A stretch of DNA of 63,230 nucleotides from Paracidobacterium acidisoli (GTDB lineage Bacteria > Acidobacteriota > Terriglobia > Terriglobales > Acidobacteriaceae), in assembly GCF_003428625.2 (NCBI RefSeq), contig NZ_QVQT02000009.1, positions 1-63,230 on the forward strand. The letters run 5' to 3'. Below, piece after piece: positions 45,793-54,621 of this stretch. The translations under genes and the position numbers were made by a program. A model generated the notes under the pieces. It saw only the letters and a program-made list of their open reading frames with translations. It was not told where the DNA came from and made no database searches. Numbering within the stretch: the first letter of the stretch is position 1; each line of letters opens with the position of its first letter.

Positions 45793-46183
45793 ACAAAGAC
45801 CGCGATTGCGGAACGAGAAAAAGCCCGTCCGATTCGGACGGGCTTTTCTTTATCAGAAGCGCTGCAGTCCCCCACTCCAGAGCTTCCGATCCTTTAAAAA
45901 CCTGTGTCAGGTTGCCGGTACAGACTTCCATCATTCGGCGGCGCCTGTTGTTTTTCAGCTCGCTCCTGACAGTCAAAGAATCTCGCATTTCCGGTTTGAG
46001 TTGAATAGCACTTCCTGCCAGGCGGAAGCTCCAGGCGTGGGAGCCGCTCTGCCCCAACCGTGTTATCCGGACGGGGGCCCGGCCGAGGACGGCTTTTTCG
46101 CGGCTGCCACGGAAGCGGAGGCTGCAACGCAGGTGACGGAAGTGCGTTGGCAGCGCCGAGGCGGGGGAGAGAGAATCGCAGCC
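45793..46183. other. Gap between the lipoprotein and yraN
   Basis: A 391-nt gap. It holds the intrinsic terminator at 45819-45850. An open frame continues upstream of yraN here, but it runs through the terminator and lacks a ribosome site, so it is not coding. I see no other feature. Confidence 0.6.
45819..45850 (+). terminator. Intrinsic terminator after the lipoprotein gene
   Basis: A 13-bp perfect stem AAAAGCCCGTCCG/CGGACGGGCTTTT with loop ATT, then CTTT. With A's on one side and T's on the other it could act in both directions. Confidence 0.9.
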
Positions 46184-46666
46184 ATGGCACTGCTCTCCTC
46201 CATTCGCCTGCGGCTGTTTGAATCGTTCGTGAACGCCGCGGCGGGACGGCGAAGCAGAGGCGCTGCGCACCTGGATACGGGCGAGCGCGGCGAGCGAGCT
46301 GCATACTTCCGGCTGCGGCGGATGGGATACACCGTGGTGGCGCGAGGGTGGCGCACGGGACGCGCTCCGGGCGACCTGGACCTGATTGCGTGGGAGGGTG
46401 AGACGCTCTGCTTTATCGAGGTGAAGACGCGCACGACGCGGGAGGTGGCCACGGCGGAGTCCGCGGTGGATGAGCATAAACGCAAAACGCTGCGCAGGCT
46501 GGCGAGGCATTATCTGCGGCGGCTGCCCGGAGAAGAGATGCGGGAGGAGACGCCGGTGCGCTTCGATGTTCTGTCGATTTACTTCGAAGAGGGAAAGACG
46601 GCGGAGTTCGAGCTGTTTCGCGGGGCCTTCGGATGGGAAGAGCACCGGGCGCGCCGGTGGGAGTGA
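46184..46666 (+). CDS. yraN: YraN/UPF0102 family nuclease-like protein
   Basis: A 160-residue protein from MALLSSIRLRLF. The family core reads GERGERAAYFRLRRMGYTVV, APGDLDLIAWEGETLCFIEV and KTR, with the D-xn-ExK arrangement of the restriction-endonuclease-like fold. The biological role is not established. An N-terminal extension of about 30 residues precedes the usual start of the domain. The frame is open further upstream but crosses a terminator. Confidence 0.85.
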   Translation: MALLSSIRLRLFESFVNAAAGRRSRGAAHLDTGERGERAAYFRLRRMGYTVVARGWRTGRAPGDLDLIAWEGETLCFIEVKTRTTREVATAESAVDEHKRKTLRRLARHYLRRLPGEEMREETPVRFDVLSIYFEEGKTAEFELFRGAFGWEEHRARRWE

Positions 46667-46690
46667 AGGCGCGGCTGAATGAAAAAACGA

Positions 46691-47431
46691 TCAGCCGCGG
46701 CCGATGAAAGGCATCTTCGTGGCCATGACCGTCATGAACTGGACGTTGGCGCTGAGCGGCAGACCGGCCATGTAGAGCACCGCGCCGGCGACGTCCTGGA
46801 CATCCATTTTCGGCTCCTGGCCGGGAACCAGAGCCTTCGACTGATCGGCGAGGCCGGTGTTGGCGTTGCCGATGTCGATCTGGCCGCAGGCGATGTCGTA
46901 TTCGCGGCCGTCTAGCGAGATGGATCTGGTAAGGCCGGTGATGGCGTGCTTGGTCGCCGTATACGGAGCCGAGTGCGGGCGGGGCGCGTGCGCGGAGATG
47001 GAGCCGTTATTGATGATGCGGCCGCCGCGGGGCTGCTGCTGCTTCATGAGCCGGACGGCGTGCTGCGCGCAGAGAAAGGCTCCGGTAAGGTTGACGCCGA
47101 CGATGCGGTTCCAGAGCTCGAAGGTGACGTCTTCGAGAGGCACCGCCGGAATATTGATGCCGGCATTGTTGAAGAGCAGATCGAGGCGGCCGTATTCGCC
47201 GCGGATGCGGCCGAAGAGATGCTCCACGCTCTCAGGCCGGCTGACATCGGTGGAAACCGGCAGCATGGGGTGAGAGGATGCGCCGCCGAGAGAGGCGGTT
47301 TGCTCGAGATCCGCAGCGCGGCGGCCTGCGAGGACCACGCGCCAGCCCGCGCCGTGCAAAGCAAGGCTGACCGCGCGGCCGATGCCGCTGCCGGCTCCGG
47401 TGACGAGAGCGATCTTCGGCGTTTCCGTCAT
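46691..47431 (-). CDS. SDR-family oxidoreductase
   Basis: A 246-residue classical short-chain dehydrogenase. The cofactor loop [12 protein letters not shown] is at about residues 11-22, NNAG follows, and the catalytic YTATK Tyr/Lys pair is near residue 153 with a serine in [16 protein letters not shown] sits 6 nt before ATG 47431 and decides it over a longer frame. The substrate is unknown. It lies downstream of iscX on the same strand after 104 nt and need not be part of the ISC operon. Confidence 0.88.
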   Translation of the reverse strand: MTETPKIALVTGAGSGIGRAVSLALHGAGWRVVLAGRRAADLEQTASLGGASSHPMLPVSTDVSRPESVEHLFGRIRGEYGRLDLLFNNAGINIPAVPLEDVTFELWNRIVGVNLTGAFLCAQHAVRLMKQQQPRGGRIINNGSISAHAPRPHSAPYTATKHAITGLTRSISLDGREYDIACGQIDIGNANTGLADQSKALVPGQEPKMDVQDVAGAVLYMAGLPLSANVQFMTVMATKMPFIGRG

Positions 47432-47535
47432 GCGTGCGCCTCCTTTAGCGAGCGGCGGCATAATTTGTAACAGGTACGGTGACGATCAGCAGAAAGGAGC
47501 GGCGGAACGGCGAAAAGAGCGGCCGGACGCAGGCT

Positions 47536-47754
47536 TTATCCGTTGGCGTCCTTGTGTTCTTCGTACCAGGCCATCTGAATGGCTTCGAGCTTCGACTCAT
47601 TCGACTTCGCGGCGTCGTCGGAGAAGCCTTCGAGCTCAGTGACATAACGGTGCAGATCGGTGAAGCGGACGGTCAGCGGGTCAGTGTCGGGGAACTTCTC
47701 CTGCAGCAGGATGCCGATCTCCTCGGCATCATTCCAGGTGATTTCGCGGGCCAT
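47536..47754 (-). CDS. iscX: Fe-S cluster assembly protein IscX
   Basis: A 72-residue acidic protein, MAREITWNDAEEIGILLQ then DPLTVRFTDLHRYVTELEGF and a C-terminal IQMAWYEE, which is plainly IscX (YfhJ). IscX binds IscS and iron and tunes cluster assembly. It lies 44 nt after fdx, in the same last position as in the E. coli operon. Confidence 0.93.
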   Translation of the reverse strand: MAREITWNDAEEIGILLQEKFPDTDPLTVRFTDLHRYVTELEGFSDDAAKSNESKLEAIQMAWYEEHKDANG

Positions 47755-47798
47755 GTGTTCTCTCTCTGCTTTCTGTATCTGTTGCCGTTACTTTTACG

Positions 47799-48226
47799 CT
47801 ATTTGTCTTCGGCGAGAGACAGGGGCTTGCCCTCGGAGACGTAGTTGCGATTCCATTTGGGGATCTCGACGACGTAGGTCCCGGGGCCGGTGATGACGGC
47901 CTGGCAGCCGAGACGCGAGTTGAGCTGAAGATCGGCGGCCATGTCGAGGCGGTCGAGCTCGTCGTCGTCGGCTTCGCTCAGCCCCGAAGCGCCCTCTTTG
48001 ATCCAGAGATGGCAGGTGGTGCAGGCGCAGGAGCCGCCGCAGGCGTGATCGAGGAAGATGCCGTAGTTCTCCGCGACATCGAGGAAGGACATCGGCTTGC
48101 CGTGATGGTCGTACGGCATGGAGCCGTATTCAAATTCGACGGTGCGCCCTTCGGGCATGAAGGTGATGCGCACCATGTTGGGCGCGGGCGGTTGGCTGAG
48201 ATCGATTTCCTGCTGCTTTGTGTCGC

Positions 48227-48230
<4 letters not shown>
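47799..48230 (-). CDS. fdx: ISC-type 2Fe-2S ferredoxin
   Basis: A 143-residue adrenodoxin-type ferredoxin. The cluster ligands are [11 protein letters not shown] plus a fourth Cys in LGCQAVI, and the protein is acidic. An extra N-terminal stretch of about 30 residues precedes the fold. It supplies electrons for cluster building on IscU. ATG 48230 overlaps the hscA stop by 4 nt (ATGA), so the two are coupled. Confidence 0.93.
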
Positions 48231-50268
<2,038 letters not shown>

Positions 50269-50272
<4 letters not shown>

Positions 50273-50688
50273 TGAGAGTCCTGCTTCCGCGCCCATGCCG
50301 GAGGGTTGAGCACATACTGCGCTTCGCCTTTACCGAAGGACCAGTCGTCGAATCCGTTTTCAGACAGCACGACCATCACGTCGTCGGAGGCGATCTTTGC
50401 CCGCTCGCCGAGGAGACGGGCGAGCTCGGCATAGAGCGCCTGCTTTTTCTCGGTGGTGCGGCCTTTGCTGAGGGTGATGTGCACGAGCACGTAGTCGTCG
50501 CTGCGCTGCATGCCCATAAAGCCCGGGTCGACGATCAGCTCTTCTTCGGTGTGCGTGCTGAGCACGATAAAACGGTCGCCTTCAGGGATGCCGACGGTAG
50601 CGCGCATGGCGTCGTAGACGGCCGTGGCAATGGCCTTGCGGCGCTCGGTGGTGGTTCTGTTGCGCAGGGAGATGCGAACCAGGGGCAT
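50269..50688 (-). CDS. Tautomerase-superfamily protein, malonate semialdehyde decarboxylase-like
   Basis: A 139-residue protein beginning [10 protein letters not shown], so the mature N terminus would be the catalytic Pro-1 of the superfamily. The length, [11 protein letters not shown] with an aspartate where MSAD has Asp37, and [16 protein letters not shown] match malonate semialdehyde decarboxylase closely from memory. Of the two MSAD arginines, one is Lys (SKGR) and one remains Arg. It sits between hscB and hscA, 11 nt after hscB and overlapping hscA by GTGA, so it is a true operon member. I know of no such gene in ordinary ISC operons. Confidence 0.88.
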
Positions 50689-50699
50689 TGTCTTTCCTC

Positions 50700-51410
50700 T
50701 CAGTTGCCCAGCGCGTCGTTGACGTCGCGGACGAGGTTGCGGAGATAGCGGCGGCGGTCGAGCAGGGCGACCATGCTGTCTTTGACCGGCTTCGTCTCGG
50801 CCGCGGGAGCGTGGTTGTCGAGGGCCGCGTCCCAGGCGGACCAGAGCGACTGCAGATCGGCGTCGACGGCGGCGAGCTGCGCTTCGAACTGCGTCTTCGC
50901 CTTTTCGAGGTCGGCGCGCAGGGCGGGATCGTCGTCGCCCATTTTGCGGTTCATGCGCATCTCTTCAAGCTGCATGTTCAGCTCGAAGACCTCTTCGAGG
51001 AGGTCGGCGGGAACGCGGGACTCCTTCGCTTTGCCGTCTTCGGCGCGCTCGCTCTCTACTTGTACACCCTCAACCCTGAGGAGATATTCGGTGCGGCTGA
51101 CGGGGTTCTTCAGCGTGCGCCAGGCGTCGTTGAGCAGCGAGGTCTGATCGAGGCTCCACTGCTGCTCGTTTGCCGAGGCGCGGGCGTAGACATCGGGGTG
51201 CAGTTTGCGGCTGAGCCTGTAGAAGACGCGCTCGAGGGCGGCGGTGTCGATGGCGAGGCGGCGGGGAAGGCCGAAGACGGTGAAGTAGTCGGCGTCGGGC
51301 GAAGGCGGCTGGACCTTGCCGCAGGCGTCGCAGAAGGCTCTGGCGCCGGCCAGCGGCGCCCCGCACGACCAGCAGGCCGTGGAAACGGATTGGTGCTCAG
51401 CAGTCTGCAT
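50700..51410 (-). CDS. hscB: Fe-S assembly J-protein HscB with N-terminal four-Cys motif
   Basis: A 236-residue J-domain co-chaperone. HPD is at 71-73 in RKLHPDVYA and the C-terminal three-helix IscU-binding domain follows (about 130-236). Residues 13-30 hold CWSC and CDAC (C13, C16, C27, C30), a zinc-ribbon-like element missing from E. coli HscB but known from the human homologue HSC20. It brings IscU to HscA. It is 33 nt after iscA. Confidence 0.9.
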   Translation of the reverse strand: MQTAEHQSVSTACWSCGAPLAGARAFCDACGKVQPPSPDADYFTVFGLPRRLAIDTAALERVFYRLSRKLHPDVYARASANEQQWSLDQTSLLNDAWRTLKNPVSRTEYLLRVEGVQVESERAEDGKAKESRVPADLLEEVFELNMQLEEMRMNRKMGDDDPALRADLEKAKTQFEAQLAAVDADLQSLWSAWDAALDNHAPAAETKPVKDSMVALLDRRRYLRNLVRDVNDALGN

Positions 51411-51443
51411 CGTTCAGGGTGAAACCGCCCGCGGGCGCGGACG

Positions 51444-51827
51444 TCAGGAAGAGAATGACGAGCCGCAGCCGCAGGATTTGCTCGAATTGGGATTGATGAA
51501 GTTGAAGCCCTGCCGCATCAGCGTTTCCTCGTAGTCGAGCACCATGCCGCTGAGATAGAGGAACGATTTCGGATCGACGAAGACGCGCACATCGTCGAAG
51601 GTAAAGATACGGTCGCGCTCGCGAGGCTGCGTGTCGAAGCGGATGTTGTAGGACAGACCGGAGCAGCCGCCGCCCATCACGCCGAGGCGCAGTCCGCCTT
51701 CGGCGGGCGAGATGCCTTCCTTCGCCATCGCGACGCGGATGCGCTTCACGGCGCGCTCCGTCACCTCAATGCCCTTGGGCTGAGGCGCGGCGCTTTCCGT
51801 ATTCAGCACGGCCAATCTGGTCGTCAT
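51444..51827 (-). CDS. iscA: Iron-sulfur cluster assembly protein IscA
   Basis: A 127-residue A-type carrier. The first Cys is in GGGCSGLSY, and the pair is in SCGCGSSF at the C terminus, as in IscA/ErpA. A 17-residue N-terminal extension precedes the domain. It delivers 4Fe-4S clusters to targets. ATG 51827 overlaps the stop of the small membrane protein by ATGA. Confidence 0.93.
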   Translation of the reverse strand: MTTRLAVLNTESAAPQPKGIEVTERAVKRIRVAMAKEGISPAEGGLRLGVMGGGCSGLSYNIRFDTQPRERDRIFTFDDVRVFVDPKSFLYLSGMVLDYEETLMRQGFNFINPNSSKSCGCGSSFSS

Positions 51828-52027
51828 ACAAACTCCAAATCGTTCTCTTGCTTGCCGATACGAGCCTCGAGATGAGAGACACGGTCGGTGAGCTCGATCA
51901 CTTTCCCTGTGAGCATGTCGATCCTTCCCCCTAAATCAGAGCGAATCGCGCTCGCATCCTGTCGGTTCATCAAAATCCCCACGAGAATAACCAGCACAGG
52001 GATTCCAATTGTCAGCACGTCGTGCAT
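51824..52027 (-). CDS. Small membrane/coiled-coil protein in the ISC operon
   Basis: A 67-residue protein from MHDVLTIGIPVLVILVGILM. One transmembrane helix covers residues 4-20; residues 25-63 form a charged amphipathic helix with heptad-like spacing (LTGKVIELTDRVSHLEARI). It begins 30 nt after iscU and overlaps iscA by 4 nt, so it is likely cotranscribed and translated. A longer frame exists to 52252 but overlaps iscU and is a shadow upstream of this ATG. I do not recognise a family. Confidence 0.68.
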   Translation of the reverse strand: MHDVLTIGIPVLVILVGILMNRQDASAIRSDLGGRIDMLTGKVIELTDRVSHLEARIGKQENDLEFV

Positions 52028-52056
52028 TGTCCTCAGCGGCTCCCGCCGCGCACTCC

Positions 52057-52479
52057 CTATCGCGCTGTCGGCTGCGCCACTTCCGCGCCTTCGGCAACGC
52101 CATTTTTCTTCTTCCAGTCGCCGATGGCGGCGCGGATGGCGTCCTCGGCCAGCACGGAGCAGTGAATCTTGACCGGAGGCAGCGAGAGCTCCTTCACGAT
52201 GTCGGTGTTCTGAATCTTCAGCGCTTCGTCGACGGTTCTGCCCTTGACCCACTCGGTCGCCAGCGACGAGGAGGCAATGGCTGAGCCGCAGCCGAAGGTC
52301 TTGAACTTCGCTTCCTCGATGACCTGGGTCTCGGGATTGACACGAATCTGCAGGCGCATGACGTCACCGCACTCCGGCGCGCCGACGAGGCCGGTGCCGA
52401 CCTCGGAACTCGCTTTATCGAGCTGGCCTACGTTGCGCGGATTGTTGTAGTGGTCGATGACCTTGTCGCTGTATGCCAT
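52057..52479 (-). CDS. iscU: Fe-S scaffold protein IscU
   Basis: A 140-residue scaffold. Cluster ligands are C37 with D39 (GAPECGDV), C64 (FGCGSAIASS) and H106-C107. The HscA-binding motif LPPVK is at 100-104. All functional residues are present. Residues after 128 are a short, variable tail. It lies 157 nt downstream of iscS; the gap holds an interspersed repeat. Confidence 0.95.
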   Translation of the reverse strand: MAYSDKVIDHYNNPRNVGQLDKASSEVGTGLVGAPECGDVMRLQIRVNPETQVIEEAKFKTFGCGSAIASSSLATEWVKGRTVDEALKIQNTDIVKELSLPPVKIHCSVLAEDAIRAAIGDWKKKNGVAEGAEVAQPTAR

Positions 52480-52509
52480 TTCGTTTCTCCTCTTTGAAAC
52501 TTACTTTAC

Positions 52510-52572
52510 AGGGCTGAAGCCCCTTTTTCTCTATGCCGTTGCGGCACGGCTGAAGCCGTGCCCTGATACAAA
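52510..52572 (+). repeat. Interspersed repeat, copy 2, inside the ISC operon
   Basis: GGGCTGAAGCCCC at 52511-52523, then GCACGGCTGAAGCCGTGC at 52544-52561 and CCTGATACAAA. Layout and tail match copy 1 at 39661-39725. It lies in the iscS-iscU gap, so the operon transcript would carry its two hairpins in the antisense orientation. Confidence 0.75.
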
Positions 52573-52636
52573 GCTTTCGTCTCTCTTCCGCCGACGGCTG
52601 ATGCTGCTTTCTGACGAAATACCGTCTCTCCCCCGA

Positions 52637-53911
52637 TCAATGCGCCTGCCACTCGATCTTCGAAATGTCGATGCCTTCCTTCACCATCTCGTAAAGCGGT
52701 GAAAGCTCACGCAGCTTCTGCACCACATCGATGACCTTGTCGGCCACGTAGTCGACCTCGGCTTCGGAATTGAAGCGTCCGAGGCCGAAACGGATCGAGC
52801 TGTGGGCCACGTCATCGCCGAGACCGAGAGCCTTCAGTACATAAGATGGCTCAAGCGTCGCGGAGGTGCAGGCAGAACCGCTGGAAACCGCTACATCGTT
52901 GATTCCCATGAGTAAAGATTCGCCTTCGACATAGACAAAGCTCATGTTGAGGCTGCCGGGAAGGCGATGCTCCATGGAGCCGTTGACGTGGATGTAGTCG
53001 AGGCTGCCTTCGAGCTTGTGCTTCAGCTTGTCGCGCAGGGCGATGAGGCGCTTCGATTCGGCTTCCATCTCCTCGCCGGCGATCTCGCAGGCCCTGCCCA
53101 GGCCGACGATGCCGGGGACGTTGAGCGTGCCGGAGCGCATGCCGCGCTCATGGCCGCCACCGTTGATCTGCTCGGAGATCTGCACGCGGGGATTGCGGCG
53201 GCGCACGTAGAGTGCCCCCACGCCCTTGGGGCCGTAGAGCTTGTGGCCGGAGAGCGAGAGGAGGTCGATGTTCATTTTGTTCACATCGACGGGGATCTTG
53301 CCGACGGCCTGTACGGCGTCGGTGTGGAAGATCACGTTGCGCTCGCGGCAGATCTTTCCGATCTCGGCGACGGGCTGAACGACGCCGATCTCATTGTTCG
53401 CGAACATGATCGTGACCAGGATGGTCTTGTCGTCGATGGCGCGCTTCAGATCCTCGAGATCGACGAGACCGTCGGCCTTCACCGGCAGATAGGTAACGCG
53501 ATAGCCGGCCTTCTCGAGGCGCTTGCAGGTATCCAGAATGGCCTTGTGCTCGGTGACCTGGGTGATGATGTGATTGCCGCGCTCGCGGTACATCTCGGCC
53601 ACGCCCTTGATGGCGAGGTTGTCGGACTCCGTCGCGCCGGAGGTGAAGATGATCTCCTTCGCGGAGGCTCCGATGAGCTTTGCGATCTGTTCGCGCGCGG
53701 TCTCGACGGCCTGCTCGGCGACCCAGCCGAACTGGTGATTGCGGCTGGCGGCATTGCCGTAGATGGTCGTCAGATAGGGCATCATCGCTTCGAGCACGCG
53801 CGGATCGAGCTGCGTGGTCGCGTGATTATCCATATAGATCGGCAGCTTTACGCCCGCGGGGGCGGTGACACTTCCGTTTCCATTGCCGTTGCCATTTACT
53901 GTCGCACTCAT
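52637..53911 (-). CDS. iscS: Cysteine desulfurase IscS
   Basis: A 424-residue PLP enzyme that moves sulfur from cysteine to IscU. The PLP lysine is K224 in [12 protein letters not shown], and the persulfide cysteine C348 lies in [14 protein letters not shown], the long loop of IscS-type (group I) desulfurases. An N-terminal extension of about 25 residues contains GNGNGNG. The C-terminal SPLYEM then [12 protein letters not shown] matches the IscU-binding end. It is 45 nt after iscR. Confidence 0.95.
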   Translation of the reverse strand: MSATVNGNGNGNGSVTAPAGVKLPIYMDNHATTQLDPRVLEAMMPYLTTIYGNAASRNHQFGWVAEQAVETAREQIAKLIGASAKEIIFTSGATESDNLAIKGVAEMYRERGNHIITQVTEHKAILDTCKRLEKAGYRVTYLPVKADGLVDLEDLKRAIDDKTILVTIMFANNEIGVVQPVAEIGKICRERNVIFHTDAVQAVGKIPVDVNKMNIDLLSLSGHKLYGPKGVGALYVRRRNPRVQISEQINGGGHERGMRSGTLNVPGIVGLGRACEIAGEEMEAESKRLIALRDKLKHKLEGSLDYIHVNGSMEHRLPGSLNMSFVYVEGESLLMGINDVAVSSGSACTSATLEPSYVLKALGLGDDVAHSSIRFGLGRFNSEAEVDYVADKVIDVVQKLRELSPLYEMVKEGIDISKIEWQAH

Positions 53912-53956
53912 ATTCGATTCTCTCTCCGAGGTTTTCGGCTCTGCGCTGCGGCTGCG

Positions 53957-54415
53957 TTAAATCCGTATGGATATCAGGTCGGGTACGCTGTTTCCTTTGC
54001 CCGGGCCCTGTCCGGCTTCGACCAGGTCGGAGATCCGGATGTTTTTCAGCAGGTCTGAAATGCTGTCATTGACGCGCGCCAGTGGTTCTTTGATGGTGCA
54101 GCTGTCGGTCAGGTCGCAGGAACCGGTGCTGGTTCTGCAGGAGGTGATGAACAGCGGCCCGTCAATGGCGCGGATCACCTCAAACGCCGTAATCTCATGC
54201 GGCTTCTTTTCGAGCGAATAGCCCCCGTTCATGCCTGCGTGCGAGCGCAGAATGCCCACCCGGGCCAGACGCTGGAGGATCTTCGCCAGCAGCTGCTGGG
54301 GAATGTGGTAAGCCTCGGCTATGTCTTTGGCGCTTAGAGACATATCTTCCCCGTGCTCAGCGAGATACTTGAGCGCCATCAGACCATAATCGGCTTTTTT
54401 GGTCAGCCTCAGCAT
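53957..54415 (-). CDS. iscR: Rrf2-family transcriptional regulator IscR
   Basis: A 152-residue Rrf2 regulator. The winged helix starts MLRLTKKADYGLMAL and has PQQLLAKILQRL and GMNGGYSL. Three cysteines, C93, C100 and C106, are in the cluster-binding loop. E. coli IscR has C92, C98 and C104 with H107; here the first spacing is one residue longer and Lys109 is where His would be, so the fourth ligand differs. It heads the ISC operon and probably represses it when holding a cluster. Confidence 0.9.
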   Translation of the reverse strand: MLRLTKKADYGLMALKYLAEHGEDMSLSAKDIAEAYHIPQQLLAKILQRLARVGILRSHAGMNGGYSLEKKPHEITAFEVIRAIDGPLFITSCRTSTGSCDLTDSCTIKEPLARVNDSISDLLKNIRISDLVEAGQGPGKGNSVPDLISIRI

Positions 54416-54454
54416 AGGTGGGTTGCTTTGAGGGGGTTCTTCGGCCTCGTAGCA

Positions 54455-54483
54455 AGTATACGACCAAAAACATCCTGGTTCAA
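54455..54483 (-). promoter_or_regulatory. Promoter of the ISC operon with operator-like repeat
   Basis: On the minus strand TTGAAC (54478-54483), a 17-bp spacer, then TATACT (54455-54460), a near-consensus sigma-70 promoter 40 nt before the iscR start. The spacer is bracketed by GAACCA and TGGTC, an inverted repeat that could bind IscR. It does not match the E. coli IscR consensus exactly. Confidence 0.7.
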
Positions 54484-54530
54484 TCAGGGGCCGGCATTTG
54501 GGTGATGGGGAGTTTGGCCGGGAACTCAGC

Positions 54531-54583
54531 CTGACGGAGGCTCTGCCACCGCGCGGAATGGCGGTGGCGAGAGTCTCTGTCAG
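54531..54583. repeat. Long stem-loop between iscR and the FG-GAP gene
   Basis: CTGACGGAGGCTCTGCCACCGC pairs with GCGGTGGCGAGAGTCTCTGTCAG almost throughout (over 20 bp). There is no T-run on either side. It lies upstream of iscR and downstream of the FG-GAP gene's 3' side, so it may be a REP-like element or part of a bidirectional end. Confidence 0.6.
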
Positions 54584-54621
54584 GGATGGGGGTTGAGGGT
54601 GATTCTCTGCCGGCGGCGTGC

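Noticed and set aside
45806-46183. A 126-residue N-terminal extension of YraN
   Set aside because: The open frame passes through an intrinsic terminator and has no family similarity before ATG 46184.
52027-52252. Upstream extension of the small ISC-operon membrane protein
   Set aside because: It overlaps iscU coding sequence in another frame and is arginine-rich shadow; the membrane protein starts cleanly at 52027.
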